From assembly GCA_964579845.1 (NCBI GenBank), contig CAZOHC010000011.1, forward strand, positions 1 through 28,448: a stretch of 28,448 nucleotides of DNA. Reading direction: 5' to 3'. Within the stretch, counting starts at the first letter, position 1, and each line of letters begins with the position of its first letter. Under the pieces are notes generated by a model. It did no database searches. It had not been told where the DNA came from and was given only the letters and a program-made list of their open reading frames with translations. This stretch comes from CAZOHC01 sp964579845. Its GTDB lineage: Bacteria > Patescibacteriota > Microgenomatia > Levybacterales > UBA12049. A program made the translations under genes and the position numbers. Shown here piece by piece: positions 6,746-13,941 of this stretch.

Positions 6746-7525
6746 TTAGTGCCCATGCCCGAGGAAGGTAATGGATAACCAGATAACCAGTATCCCACCA
6801 AAGAGGAGCAACGTCTCAACGACCGCAAATCCTTTTTTATTCTCATTATGAATATCAGGAATGAGATCTGTTAAGGCGATATAGAGGAAAAAGCCGCTGG
6901 TAACAGCAATAATATACGGCAAAACTCCTCCGACACTGGCACCGACGAAAAACGTCACCACACCACCGATGACCGCAGCTAATTGGCTCAGCAGGTTGAA
7001 CTGGAATGCTTTAAGCCTTGAAAGACCGGAATGCAGTAGAATACCGAAATCACCGATTTCCTGTGGGAGTTCATGGACGAGGATAGCGATGGTCGTAATG
7101 ATACCCAGATTAATATCGACCATGAAGGTTGCAGCGATCAAAACGCCGTCAATAAAGTTGTGGAACGCATCACCAAAGATCACAAGCGGAACAATCGCTT
7201 TCACGGGCTCTTCGTTGTGTCGATGATTATGATGATGAAACCAGTGAATAAACCGCTCAAACAGGAAAAAACCGATAATACCAACAAGTGTATAGAGTAA
7301 AACCTCGCTTTCCGGGTGCTCTATCCCCATCTCTTCAAAGTGATGAAATGCTTCAGGGAGTAGATCAAGCATCGCAGCACCTAACAATGCACCGGCTGCG
7401 AATGCAGAAAGTGCATGCGTTACCGTATGCGATAACTTTTTCCTGGTTAACAGATATGCCGTGACGCCGACTGCCAGGAAACTCCCGATCGTGGTGAAGA
7501 TAATGATGTAGAGTAATGTTGACAT
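6746..7525 (-). CDS. ZIP family metal transporter
   Basis: 259 residues and about eight hydrophobic segments, as in ZIP divalent-metal importers of the cytoplasmic membrane. The metal-site motifs are HNFIDGVLIA and HELPQEIGDFGILL in the fourth and fifth membrane helices. A His-rich loop (HWFHHHNHRH) lies between helices 3 and 4. It sits 21 nt after the Fur-family gene on the same strand with no promoter between them, so the pair is probably an operon. Zinc is the likeliest substrate, but manganese or iron cannot be excluded. Confidence 0.92.
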   Translation of the reverse strand: MSTLLYIIIFTTIGSFLAVGVTAYLLTRKKLSHTVTHALSAFAAGALLGAAMLDLLPEAFHHFEEMGIEHPESEVLLYTLVGIIGFFLFERFIHWFHHHNHRHNEEPVKAIVPLVIFGDAFHNFIDGVLIAATFMVDINLGIITTIAILVHELPQEIGDFGILLHSGLSRLKAFQFNLLSQLAAVIGGVVTFFVGASVGGVLPYIIAVTSGFFLYIALTDLIPDIHNENKKGFAVVETLLLFGGILVIWLSITFLGHGH

Positions 7526-7546
7526 AGAATTTCGTTAACCTGTCTG

Positions 7547-7978
7547 CTATCGCTGACAATCACGGCACAGCCCGTAAAACTCAAGCGCATGTCGTTTAAC
7601 CTGGAACCCTTTCTTTGTTTTAATTTCTGCGGCAAGCTCTGAAATATTACAATCAGAAAAGTCAGCAATGTTTCCGCAGTTCTCGCAGATTAAATGATGG
7701 TGCTCATTGCCTGCCAGCTCATAACGAAACTTCCCTTCCTGAAATTCATACCGTGTGAGAATACCTTTTTTGGTAAAGATATCAAGAATACGATAGATTG
7801 TTGCTTGATCAGCTGTAATCTGTACCCGATCAAGTGCGTCGATAATCTCACTTGCCGTTAACGGATGACCCTCATCCTGTAACAACTCTAAGAGGGCAAG
7901 CCTGACCCTAGTTCCTTTCAACCCTACCTCAGATAATTCTTGTTTAAATAACTTCGTTCGTGTTGTCATACGTATCAT
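7547..7978 (-). CDS. Fur-family metal-responsive repressor (Zur-like by context)
   Basis: Winged-helix metalloregulator of 143 residues from the ATG at 7978; an ATG at 7969 is equally possible. The DNA-binding part (LKGTRVRLALLELLQ, then ADQATIYRILDIF) is followed by the dimer domain with HHHLICENCG and FYGLCRDC. These two CxxC pairs form the structural zinc site of many Fur proteins. It is cotranscribed with the ZIP transporter, so it may act as a zinc regulator (Zur), though the sequence alone does not fix the metal. Two operator-like dyads overlap its own promoter, which suggests autorepression. Confidence 0.9.
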   Translation of the reverse strand: MIRMTTRTKLFKQELSEVGLKGTRVRLALLELLQDEGHPLTASEIIDALDRVQITADQATIYRILDIFTKKGILTRYEFQEGKFRYELAGNEHHHLICENCGNIADFSDCNISELAAEIKTKKGFQVKRHALEFYGLCRDCQR

Positions 7979-7983
7979 GAGTG

Positions 7984-8013
7984 TGAGAGATTCCCGCGTC
8001 CGGGAGCCTCTCA
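7984..8013 (-). promoter_or_regulatory. Hairpin in the fur leader
   Basis: TGAGAG and CTCTCA form the outer stem, and CTCCCG and GCGGGA the inner stem around a 3-4 nt loop, 5 nt before the ATG at 7978. No T run follows. It could control translation of fur or mRNA stability; this is inference. Confidence 0.4.
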
Positions 8014-8088
8014 GTGAGCATTTCAAGATCACACTTCACTGTATGTGTCTAAACACCTAGCGGTGTTACGCGAAGCTGCAGAACATAA

Positions 8089-8103
8089 TGCAAGTCATTC
8101 GCA
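8089..8103. promoter_or_regulatory. Fur-superfamily operator-like dyad 1
   Basis: TGCAAGTCATTCGCA, differing by one base from dyad 2 at 8117-8131, 28 nt away. It has imperfect dyad symmetry (TGC...GCA) and lies at the predicted start of the fur transcript (about 8103). Assignment to the adjacent Fur protein is by position. Confidence 0.6.
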
Positions 8104-8109
8104 GTTAAG

Positions 8110-8139
8110 ATTGTATTGCAAGTGATTCGCATTTGTCAA
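8110..8139 (-). promoter_or_regulatory. Promoter of the fur-ZIP operon
   Basis: TTGACA (8134-8139), an 18-nt spacer and TACAAT (8110-8115) on the minus strand. Operator-like dyad 2 lies wholly within the spacer, a classic repressor position. The leader is about 125 nt. Confidence 0.6.
8117..8131. promoter_or_regulatory. Fur-superfamily operator-like dyad 2
   Basis: TGCAAGTGATTCGCA, a near copy of dyad 1. It occupies the spacer of the fur promoter and touches the -35 region of the divergent yibE/F promoter, so one bound dimer could affect both directions. Confidence 0.6.
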
Positions 8140-8163
8140 GAGAGAAAAAACGTTTGGTATAAT
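8133..8163 (+). promoter_or_regulatory. Promoter of the yibE/F gene (nearly leaderless)
   Basis: An extended -10, TGGTATAAT (TATAAT at 8158-8163), with 9 nt to the ATG at 8173. A TTGTCA at 8133-8138 gives a long 19-nt spacer, but the TGn extension can compensate. The leader is 1-3 nt. Confidence 0.6.
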
Positions 8164-8172
8164 AAGTTACGC

Positions 8173-9306
8173 ATGAAATTCATTCGACAATGCTTCTTCC
8201 TATTCTCTCTCATCGTATGCCTCATTTTCCTCCCCTCCCTCGTTCATGCACAAACACCGGAACCAATGCCGAAACAGGAGTTCTCCAAAGCAAAAGTCGA
8301 ATCAGTTCTTCAGGACGGAAAGAAAGAAATCGGCGGCAAACAGCACCTGTACCAGACCGTGAGAATCCGTATCATAGACGGTCCGGAAGCAGATAAAATC
8401 ATAACTGTTGAACACGGCGGCATGTTTACAATCACCGAAGAGCAGAAAGTAGCTGATGGAGAAACCGTTATCGTCCGGAAAAACACCACCCCTGAAGGAG
8501 AGACAAGTTACTACATCGCTGATTCATACCGCCTGCCGAATATCATGGGTATATTGGCAGGCTTTTTCCTCATCGTGTTTCTTATCGCCGGGAGAAAAGG
8601 TCTCGGCGCACTCATCGGCATGGCAATCAGTCTGGGAGTGATTATGTGGTTTATTGTTCCCCGGATTCTCGCAGGAGCGGATCCTCTGCTCATCAGCATC
8701 ATAGGGTCAGTCGTCATACTCTGTAGCACGATGTATCTGGCTCACGGATTTTCAAGGCAAACGCATATCGCACTCAGTGCAACAGGAATCAGTCTGTTTT
8801 TAACCGCACTCTTCTCCATCGCCTTTGTTTCACTCACCAAACTGAGCGGATTGGGATCTGAAGATATTTACACCCTCTCACAAGGATTCGGTGAAGTGCT
8901 GAATTTCAGAGGACTGCTGCTGGGGGGGATTATCATCGGAGCACTCGGGGTGCTTGATGACGTGACGACAACACAGGCAGCTGCTATTCATGAATTAGCA
9001 GAAGCAAATCCGAGAAGTACGTTTGAGGATCTGGTTAAACAAGGCATGCGTGTCGGACGCGAACACATCGCCTCAGTCGTGAACACGCTCGTCCTGGCCT
9101 ATGCCGGTGCATCGATAGGCGTTTTTATTTTCATCCATCTGGGAGTGGTACAAAACATTCAGCCATTGTGGGTCATGCTCAATAACGAAGTCATTATGGA
9201 AGAAGTCGTCAGAACGCTTGCCGGAAGTCTCGGTCTCATCCTCGCTGTCCCCATAACAACGCTCCTGGCTGCATTCTTTGCAAAAAATAGTATTAAAATT
9301 GTGTGA
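8173..9306 (+). CDS. YibE/F-like membrane protein
   Basis: 377 residues. A signal-like hydrophobic start (about 8-25, ending VHAQ) is followed by a small outside domain (about 27-118, with VRIRIIDGPEADK) and then about seven membrane segments from 122 onward. The membrane part carries the conserved GVLDDVTTTQAAAIHEL block and GREHIASVVNTLVLAYAGAS, which identify the YibE/F family. The family's function is not established, though transport has been proposed. The start at 8173 is set by the -10 box 9 nt upstream; an ATG at 8116 lies upstream of the promoter and inside an operator-like site. The shared control region suggests co-regulation with fur and ZIP. Confidence 0.88.
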   Translation: MKFIRQCFFLFSLIVCLIFLPSLVHAQTPEPMPKQEFSKAKVESVLQDGKKEIGGKQHLYQTVRIRIIDGPEADKIITVEHGGMFTITEEQKVADGETVIVRKNTTPEGETSYYIADSYRLPNIMGILAGFFLIVFLIAGRKGLGALIGMAISLGVIMWFIVPRILAGADPLLISIIGSVVILCSTMYLAHGFSRQTHIALSATGISLFLTALFSIAFVSLTKLSGLGSEDIYTLSQGFGEVLNFRGLLLGGIIIGALGVLDDVTTTQAAAIHELAEANPRSTFEDLVKQGMRVGREHIASVVNTLVLAYAGASIGVFIFIHLGVVQNIQPLWVMLNNEVIMEEVVRTLAGSLGLILAVPITTLLAAFFAKNSIKIV

Positions 9307-9397
9307 TACGTTTTACGGAATCGAAGCTGGCATAGAAAGACGGGAACGTCAGACGTCTCTGAAAGATGAAACGGGCTTTGCTACCGTATACGTATTA

Positions 9398-9679
9398 TCA
9401 TGAGGGCATGTTCCGGACGGTGAAATCGGGGTATTCTTGGGTAATCGCTTCCCAGGCAATTTCTACTTCGTCAATCTCAGCGAGGAAAGGGCCGCGATGG
9501 CAGGCATCAATCATCATCTCAACTTCCTGCCGCTCACCTTGTAGCAACACTTCAACTTTCCCTTCCGGGAGGTTCCGAACCCAGCCGAACACATCCATTT
9601 CTTGTGCCTGTTTTTGAATAAAACGCCTGAATCCGACACCCTGAACGAAGCCTGAGATAAATAGCCGTGCCTGTACCAT
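9398..9679 (-). CDS. acyP: Acylphosphatase
   Basis: Small cytoplasmic enzyme (93 residues, normal length) that hydrolyses acyl phosphates such as carbamoyl phosphate. The N-terminal GFVQGVGFRRF holds the phosphate-binding loop with the catalytic Arg, and GWVRNLPEGKVEV holds the catalytic Asn. The C-terminal part is slightly diverged and extended. The ATG lies 6 nt after a strong -10 box, so the mRNA is expected to be leaderless. No neighbour suggests a particular pathway. Confidence 0.93.
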   Translation of the reverse strand: MVQARLFISGFVQGVGFRRFIQKQAQEMDVFGWVRNLPEGKVEVLLQGERQEVEMMIDACHRGPFLAEIDEVEIAWEAITQEYPDFTVRNMPS

Positions 9680-9685
9680 TGGTGT

Positions 9686-9714
9686 ATTCTAGCAATTTCG
9701 CCTCCACGTTGCAA
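9686..9714 (-). promoter_or_regulatory. Leaderless promoter of acyP
   Basis: TTGCAA (9709-9714), a 17-nt spacer ending in TGC (extended -10), TAGAAT (9686-9691), then 6 nt to the ATG. Confidence 0.65.
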
Positions 9715-9724
9715 AATAATAGTC

Positions 9725-9816
9725 AGAAAACGCAGAGGACTCATGTTTTAGAGAAATCAAGAAATCTGACATTCTGACTCTCCGATTTCTAACTTTTCGA
9801 GTATTCTGCGTTCTCT
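9725..9816. repeat. Intergenic palindromic repeat related to the in-gene elements
   Basis: A 92-bp imperfect palindrome. The ends AGAAAACGCAGA (9725-9736) and TCTGCGTTCTCT (9805-9816) are inverted with one mismatch, and ACTC and TAGA/AATC words repeat symmetrically further in. The minus strand contains CAGAATACTCG, shared with the 102-bp elements inside the glycosyltransferase (23408-23509) and the exonuclease (24780-24881). It fills the gap between acyP and the alkyltransferase-like gene. Confidence 0.7.
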
Positions 9817-9834
9817 GGGTTTTCCGGAATAATG

Positions 9835-10209
9835 TTAGGCGAACTTGAGGAGCAGCTGTTCAATGTATGCTTCACTCAGCTGTAGTTTTTTAAGTTGAGC
9901 CAGTGGCATCACATAACGATACGTCCCCATATCTAAAACGAACGCATCACTGACGACTACACCTTCTGCCTCCAGTAACTTTTTCTGGAGCACCTTATCA
10001 ACGGTCTGATTTCCTCTGATAGAAAGGTAACCTTTGGTATTTACGACCCGCCACCACGGCACCTCCTGCCCGAGTTCACTCATAATCCAACCAACTTCAC
10101 GTGCAGCACGAGGTGCCCCTGCATAGGCGGCTACCTGTCCATAACTTACAACTTTCCCATGAGGAACGAGCCTGACTATTTCAATGATTTTCTGCTTAAA
10201 AGGAGACAT
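9835..10209 (-). CDS. Alkyltransferase-like (ATL) DNA-binding protein
   Basis: 124 residues with the DNA-binding fold of O6-alkylguanine-DNA alkyltransferases: the helix-turn-helix VVSYGQVAAYAGAPRAAREVG, then the active-site region VPWWRVVNTKG. The catalytic Cys of the usual PCHRV is a Trp (PWWRV), which is characteristic of ATL proteins. These bind O6-alkylguanine lesions without repairing them and pass them to nucleotide excision repair. About 30 C-terminal residues (LAQLKKLQLSEAYIEQLL) extend past the core. The region upstream is a palindromic repeat and I see no clear promoter. Confidence 0.88.
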   Translation of the reverse strand: MSPFKQKIIEIVRLVPHGKVVSYGQVAAYAGAPRAAREVGWIMSELGQEVPWWRVVNTKGYLSIRGNQTVDKVLQKKLLEAEGVVVSDAFVLDMGTYRYVMPLAQLKKLQLSEAYIEQLLLKFA

Positions 10210-10214
10210 GTGAG

Positions 10215-10308
10215 AATTCCTAATTTCTAATTACCAATCACCAATGAAAGATATATTTACTTAATTAGGATTTGGCTAGAAATTTGTCATTAGGAATTAG
10301 GAATTAGC
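10215..10308. repeat. AATTCCTAATT-type palindromic repeat
   Basis: The left arm (AATTCCTAATT-T-CTAAT-T-AC) and the reverse complement of the right arm (AATTCCTAATT-C-CTAAT-G-AC) match almost perfectly over 20 bases, giving a ~94-bp hairpin. Its right arm shares TAGAAATT-Y-GTCATTAG with the repeat at 2936-3015. It overlaps the 3' end of the next gene and supplies its last codons and stop. Confidence 0.7.
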
Positions 10309-10608
10309 TAATGCCTCATTTGCCTCTTTTGAGGATTTAGCCTTGTTCTTCTTCGCTTCATCCTTAAACTGTTTTAACTTCCACATAAACAGTGCTCCTT
10401 TATTTTTTGCGTTACTATCAATGGCAAATGAGAGGGATTTCTCAAGGAGTGCACGTGGCGTCGTTTTCGCAAGCTTTATGTAAAGTGATTTATGTTTATA
10501 ATCGTCGAGTGACTCAGCCAGGTGAATCCCGTACGTCTGAAATTCACGTGAAACATACTTATCTGTCTGAGGATTAAATTTATCAAGAACTGATTTTATC
10601 GACTGCAT
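10297..10608 (-). CDS. Small conserved-looking helical protein, unknown
   Basis: 103 residues with no recognised family. It is basic, mainly helical and without a membrane segment. The middle (YIKLAKTTPRALLEKSLSFAIDS) is followed by a Lys-rich tail (KNKAKSSKEANEAL). The final Ala-Asn-Ser and the stop codon are encoded by the palindromic repeat at 10215-10308, so the original C-terminus was probably altered by the insertion. A second palindromic repeat abuts the start. It could be a nucleic-acid-associated protein from its charge, but that is only a guess. Confidence 0.6.
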   Translation of the reverse strand: MQSIKSVLDKFNPQTDKYVSREFQTYGIHLAESLDDYKHKSLYIKLAKTTPRALLEKSLSFAIDSNAKNKGALFMWKLKQFKDEAKKNKAKSSKEANEALANS

Positions 10609-10697
10609 AGTAGCAAACAGTACTCAGCAATCCGCAAGAAGTACTATCATGTAGTATAACAATTTATTCTGCTGTTTGCTGTTTTGCTTTACTACTT
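10608..10697. repeat. AGTAGCAAACAG-type palindromic repeat
   Basis: The left arm (AGTAG-C-AAACAG...CAGCAA) and the reverse complement of the right arm (AGTAG-T-AAAGCAAAACAGCAAACAG) give an imperfect ~90-bp palindrome. It spans the whole gap between pth and the small gene at 10297-10608. The pth stop codon (TAG) lies in its right end. Confidence 0.55.
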
Positions 10698-11324
10698 GGT
10701 ATTAAACCTGTTCTGGGCTGATTCTAGGCCTTTTTCCAGGGCACATTGGATAGCTTCAGAGGCGTGCTTTATCATTTTTTTCGCTTCAGTATAGTCTTTT
10801 CCTCCGAGTTCTCCGAGCACGTACTCTTCGACATTGCGGAGTTTGGTACCCCCTATTCTGTCTGCTTTCCCGTCACCGTCTACATCTTTTGTTCGTGACT
10901 GTCCGATGCCCAGCCGAAAGCGCCAGAATTTATCAGTACCTAACTGTTCTATAATATTTTCTACACCACGATGACCGGCAGCAGCACCGCCAAAGCGGAT
11001 TTTTGTACTGCCGAGCGGAAGGTCAAGCTCATCATGGACTATCCAGAAGTCTTCAGGCGGAACTTTATAAAACGAAGCGATGAGACTGACTGCCATGCCG
11101 GAGTTATTCATAAACGTCTGCGGTTTCACCAGGAGTACTTTTTCATCGACCGCCTCAAGTATCAAATCTGACACTTCACTTTTAAATTTGGAAGATGATT
11201 GCCATACTGATTTATCAACAGGAGCACAATCTTTAAGAAGTCTATCGAGCGTGAGGAATCCGAGGTTATGACGAGTTGTTTCGTATTTTTCTCCGGGGTT
11301 ACCTAAACCGACAATTATTTTCAT
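10692..11324 (-). CDS. pth: Peptidyl-tRNA hydrolase
   Basis: Releases tRNA from prematurely dropped peptidyl-tRNAs. The 210-residue protein starts MKIIVGLGNPGEKYETTRHNLGF, with the conserved Asn and catalytic His, and carries PQTFMNNSG, the loop VHDELDLPLG with its Asp, GGAAAGHRGVENI, and FWRFRLGIG. An insert after the last motif (SRTKDVDGDGKADRIGGTK) is longer than usual and rich in Asp and Gly. The last codons and stop lie in a palindromic repeat. A good promoter precedes it, with a leader of about 7 nt. Confidence 0.96.
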   Translation of the reverse strand: MKIIVGLGNPGEKYETTRHNLGFLTLDRLLKDCAPVDKSVWQSSSKFKSEVSDLILEAVDEKVLLVKPQTFMNNSGMAVSLIASFYKVPPEDFWIVHDELDLPLGSTKIRFGGAAAGHRGVENIIEQLGTDKFWRFRLGIGQSRTKDVDGDGKADRIGGTKLRNVEEYVLGELGGKDYTEAKKMIKHASEAIQCALEKGLESAQNRFNTK

Positions 11325-11338
11325 AGGAGATTACCGTT

Positions 11339-11367
11339 ATTATAATGAATTTCCGGAACCGGAACAA
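11339..11367 (-). promoter_or_regulatory. Promoter of pth
   Basis: TTGTTC (11362-11367), a 17-nt spacer and TATAAT (11339-11344), with 14 nt to the ATG. A perfect 14-bp palindrome (ATATAGTACTATAT, 11380-11393) lies just upstream and could be a regulator site. Confidence 0.65.
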
Positions 11368-11424
11368 TAAGTTCTCACTATATAGTACTATATGTCTTCA
11401 CCTCAATCTGTAAGATAAAGAACA

Positions 11425-11476
11425 AACAACCCACACCGGTACAACCTTGATAGTTACATACCGGCTGTGGATTGTT
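11425..11476 (-). terminator. Long hairpin after the small membrane protein gene, probable terminator
   Basis: Arms at 11425-11441 and 11459-11476 pair along nearly their full length (AACAA-Y-CCACA...CCGGTA). On the minus strand the hairpin is followed by a T-rich stretch. It lies just past the stop at 11495. The T run is not perfect, so it could instead be another palindromic repeat. Confidence 0.45.
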
Positions 11477-11494
11477 CCGATAAATACAGGCAGG

Positions 11495-11935
11495 TTACTT
11501 GTAGTACGACTTAATCTGGAAGAGAATATAAAACCCTATGAGTGCACTGATTACTGCACCCAGAATCGATCCTACTGTTATACTGAGTAGTGATGCAAGA
11601 ATGCTCACCACCTCTGACCAGAAAAGTAATCGCCATCCTCCGTACTGATGTTTCTGCAGCTTCGGAAATGCCATAAGCATGAGTACGCTTGCGACAATCG
11701 TCAATACGCCACTGACCATCAGGAACAGAGAAGTACCAACACCATCAACTAAACCTACCGGAGAGAACCCGACTGCACCAAGGCCTCCTAAAATACCGAG
11801 AATACCGAAAATCAAAGCAAACCACGGGGCAATTTTGACCAGTACTTCACGGATGTTAACAGGAAGATTCGGCGCATTTTTATAAAAATTTTCTAGTGTT
11901 GTAATGAATTGATCTTCACTCTTATTATGTGCCAT
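11495..11935 (-). CDS. Small multi-pass membrane protein, unknown
   Basis: 146 residues with no family that I can name. A hydrophilic N-terminus with an amphipathic stretch (FITTLENFYKNAPNLP) is followed by about four hydrophobic segments, near 36-58, 66-90, 103-120 and 122-140, rich in Gly and small residues. The start at 11935 is fixed by a near-perfect Shine-Dalgarno (GGAGGTGA, 11944-11951) 8 nt upstream. A -10 box (TATAAT, 11975-11980) gives a leader of about 33 nt. It is one of the few normal ribosome-binding-site genes among the host genes. Confidence 0.7.
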   Translation of the reverse strand: MAHNKSEDQFITTLENFYKNAPNLPVNIREVLVKIAPWFALIFGILGILGGLGAVGFSPVGLVDGVGTSLFLMVSGVLTIVASVLMLMAFPKLQKHQYGGWRLLFWSEVVSILASLLSITVGSILGAVISALIGFYILFQIKSYYK

Positions 11936-11943
11936 TATGTATC

Positions 11944-11951
11944 TCACCTCC
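11944..11951 (-). promoter_or_regulatory. Strong Shine-Dalgarno deciding the start at 11935
   Basis: GGAGGTGA lies 8 nt before the ATG at 11935. A GTG 12 nt further upstream in frame overlaps this site, so it cannot be the start. Confidence 0.6.
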
Positions 11952-12030
11952 CCTCCAAACTACCTTCTAAGGGCATTATAAACTCAACAATGTGCTTACA
12001 CCAGGGGAAGAATTACTATAAGGGACAACG

Positions 12031-13425
12031 CTACGAGTCATTAGGTACTTCATCTGTATCTTCGTATATCCGTACTTTTCCGAACTCCCCGTCAAACCCA
12101 GGCTTGATCGAGATATCGCCTGTTCGAACTTTCATAATTCCCCGCGCAATAGCTTCTCCTTCAGCTTTTTCCAGATCCGTAAACGAAGCACGAAGTAGAA
12201 TATCAAGTTCTGAGGAAAAATCACGACAGAGCCGCTCATAGGTCTGTCTGACTTTTTGACTGAGCACAGTCATACCCAAACTTTCCGCGATGACCTCAAG
12301 TAAGGGCACCAGTTTCACATACGGCGCATGCGTTGCTGATGCATCGGTATACCAGGTAACACCGTTTTCGTCAGAACGAGGAACAACATCCCTCGCAAAT
12401 GCTCTCCCGCCGACGGTCTGAACCCGAAGCAGTACTCCCTCGGTCATTTTTCTTCCACAAACAGGACAGTTCGTTCCTCGTTCCGCGACCGCTTCAGGAC
12501 CGAATGAGACACGACAGTTTCTATGCCCCGAGTAGTGATACTTCCCCTCTTCCGGATAGAATTCGATCGTATACATAATTCTGTTTGACGATCGAAGGTT
12601 GAGAATAGAAGGTGGATCTGTAAAGGTAGATGGTTGAGATTTATTCTTCATATTTTCCTTCCTCGAGTCTCCACTCTCTACCGTCAAACTCTTACTCATT
12701 ATTGCTTGTCTCACATCCTCATACGTTACTTCTTTGACTCCCAACACTGTTGCTTCTCTCCCCATTTTCGGCAGGCTGTGGGCATCAGAGAACGAGAGGA
12801 TGGTACGATTCCGCAGTTCAGGAATCTGCCAATTCATGTACGGGTCGCTGGAAAGCCCGGTCTCAATGCCATACACATATGAAGCCAGATCGCCAAAGGC
12901 TTCATCCAGTGAATCAAACCCTGATGCACTTCCGTACATTCCGAAGTGAGGCGTCCAGACATGACACGGTATGAGAAGTGATCGCTCGTTCACTGCCAGC
13001 ACTAATTCCAACAGGTCACGGACAGACATCCCGATAATCGGTCTCCCGTCAGAAGTGAGATTTGCTCCTCGCGCCAGCAATGCCTGAATGGTACGCTCAG
13101 CAGTTTCAAAATCAGGTACGAAGACCAGGCTGTGTATTCGTCGTAACTTCTCACCTTGCTTATAGATACAGGAAATTTCTGTCGAGAGAAGAAACTTCGT
13201 CGGATTTTCATCTCTATACGTCTGCAGTGTGTATATGCCTTCGGAATACTCAGCAAGCTGTTCTTTGAGCTCGTGAAGCCAGACTGGGTGTGTCCAGTCA
13301 GGTGCCGAGAGCAGTCCCAGCCCTTTCTGTTTCGCCGTCTGTGCCATGAAAGCAAGTCTCATCTGTGGTGAGACTGCACGAGCGTACTTACTATGGAGAT
13401 GGAGGTCTGTTATTATCTGTAGCAT
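12031..13425 (-). CDS. EndoQ-family PHP nuclease with an in-frame repeat insertion
   Basis: 464 residues. The N-terminal PHP metal-dependent domain has TDLHLHSKYA (7-16), LLSAPDWTHP, STEISCIY with RRIHSLVFVPD, IPCHVWTPHFG, and LSFSDAHSLPKMG. A zinc-binding part follows, with GHRNC and CPVC. This order identifies the endonuclease Q family, which nicks DNA 5' of deaminated bases such as uracil and hypoxanthine. The fold continues with YTIEFYPEEGKYHY, but residues ~246-281 before it (SGDSRKENMKNKSQPSTFTD...) are a palindromic element in frame, at a domain boundary. A divergent promoter is shared with the gene at 13498. Confidence 0.85.
   Translation of the reverse strand: MLQIITDLHLHSKYARAVSPQMRLAFMAQTAKQKGLGLLSAPDWTHPVWLHELKEQLAEYSEGIYTLQTYRDENPTKFLLSTEISCIYKQGEKLRRIHSLVFVPDFETAERTIQALLARGANLTSDGRPIIGMSVRDLLELVLAVNERSLLIPCHVWTPHFGMYGSASGFDSLDEAFGDLASYVYGIETGLSSDPYMNWQIPELRNRTILSFSDAHSLPKMGREATVLGVKEVTYEDVRQAIMSKSLTVESGDSRKENMKNKSQPSTFTDPPSILNLRSSNRIMYTIEFYPEEGKYHYSGHRNCRVSFGPEAVAERGTNCPVCGRKMTEGVLLRVQTVGGRAFARDVVPRSDENGVTWYTDASATHAPYVKLVPLLEVIAESLGMTVLSQKVRQTYERLCRDFSSELDILLRASFTDLEKAEGEAIARGIMKVRTGDISIKPGFDGEFGKVRIYEDTDEVPNDS
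12583..12689. repeat. 107-bp palindromic element inserted in frame in the EndoQ-family gene
   Basis: Exact 8-bp terminal inverted repeats, GTTTGACG (12583-12590) and CGTCAAAC (12682-12689), continue inward as imperfect arms with roughly two-thirds matching over 30 bases. The protein encoded here (about residues 246-281) interrupts the join between the PHP domain and the conserved zinc-binding part. It uses different words from the 102-bp elements, so it is a separate family. Confidence 0.65.
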
Positions 13426-13462
13426 GAATCTTTCAGCGTCATTGTAACAAAGATTAAATGCC

Positions 13463-13491
13463 TTGCGTGCTCTGTTCAGGTCTTCTATACT
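13463..13491 (+). promoter_or_regulatory. Leaderless promoter of the gene at 13498
   Basis: TTGCGT (13463-13468), a 17-nt spacer and TATACT (13486-13491), then 6 nt to the ATG. A divergent extended -10 (TGTTACAAT) for the EndoQ gene overlaps the region on the other strand. Confidence 0.6.
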
Positions 13492-13497
13492 GAATAA

Positions 13498-13938
13498 ATG
13501 ACCGAAAGTGAAAACCGACCGGGAGAAGAAATATTAACGTTCAGGAGGCAGGACTCTGAAAATACGTTCTACGATGACAGTGAAACAGTACCAGCGTTAC
13601 CAACTGAAGAGGTGCTGACGCTTGCTCCGATCTCCCGTCCCCAGGGCGGAACTGAACAGATGCTCTATGACTTTGCCTACAATCCGAACCAAGAAGGACA
13701 TCCGTTACAGGAACTGGCTGAAGCACTCTATGTCAACGGCGGCGAAATCCCGACTGAAACGGTTTCGCAACTTGACGGTCCTATCGCTCCTCTTCCGGGA
13801 GTTATCGAATCGGATGATGAAGGAGGTTTACACAGTGTCCATGTTAAGCGCGCTTTTTTAGAGCAGCAAATCCGTCACGAAGCAGCAACTGCACCGAAAG
13901 TGATCTTTATGCACGATAATCAAACGGTCGCTGATTAG
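13498..13938 (+). CDS. Acidic hypothetical protein
   Basis: 146 residues, acidic and Pro/Glu-rich, with no membrane segment and no family that I recognise. The first 45 residues look disordered; the rest has short helical parts (HPLQELAEALYVNGG, HVKRAFLEQQIRHEAA). It may be a soluble adaptor or a protein with a long disordered start. It has its own leaderless promoter and converges with the ligase gene, with 3 nt between stops. Its placement between two DNA repair genes does not prove a related role. Confidence 0.6.
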   Translation: MTESENRPGEEILTFRRQDSENTFYDDSETVPALPTEEVLTLAPISRPQGGTEQMLYDFAYNPNQEGHPLQELAEALYVNGGEIPTETVSQLDGPIAPLPGVIESDDEGGLHSVHVKRAFLEQQIRHEAATAPKVIFMHDNQTVAD

Positions 13939-13941
13939 GTT

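Noticed and set aside
8116..8172. N-terminal extension of the YibE/F protein
   Set aside because: This segment holds an operator-like dyad and the promoter; the native signal peptide starts at 8173.
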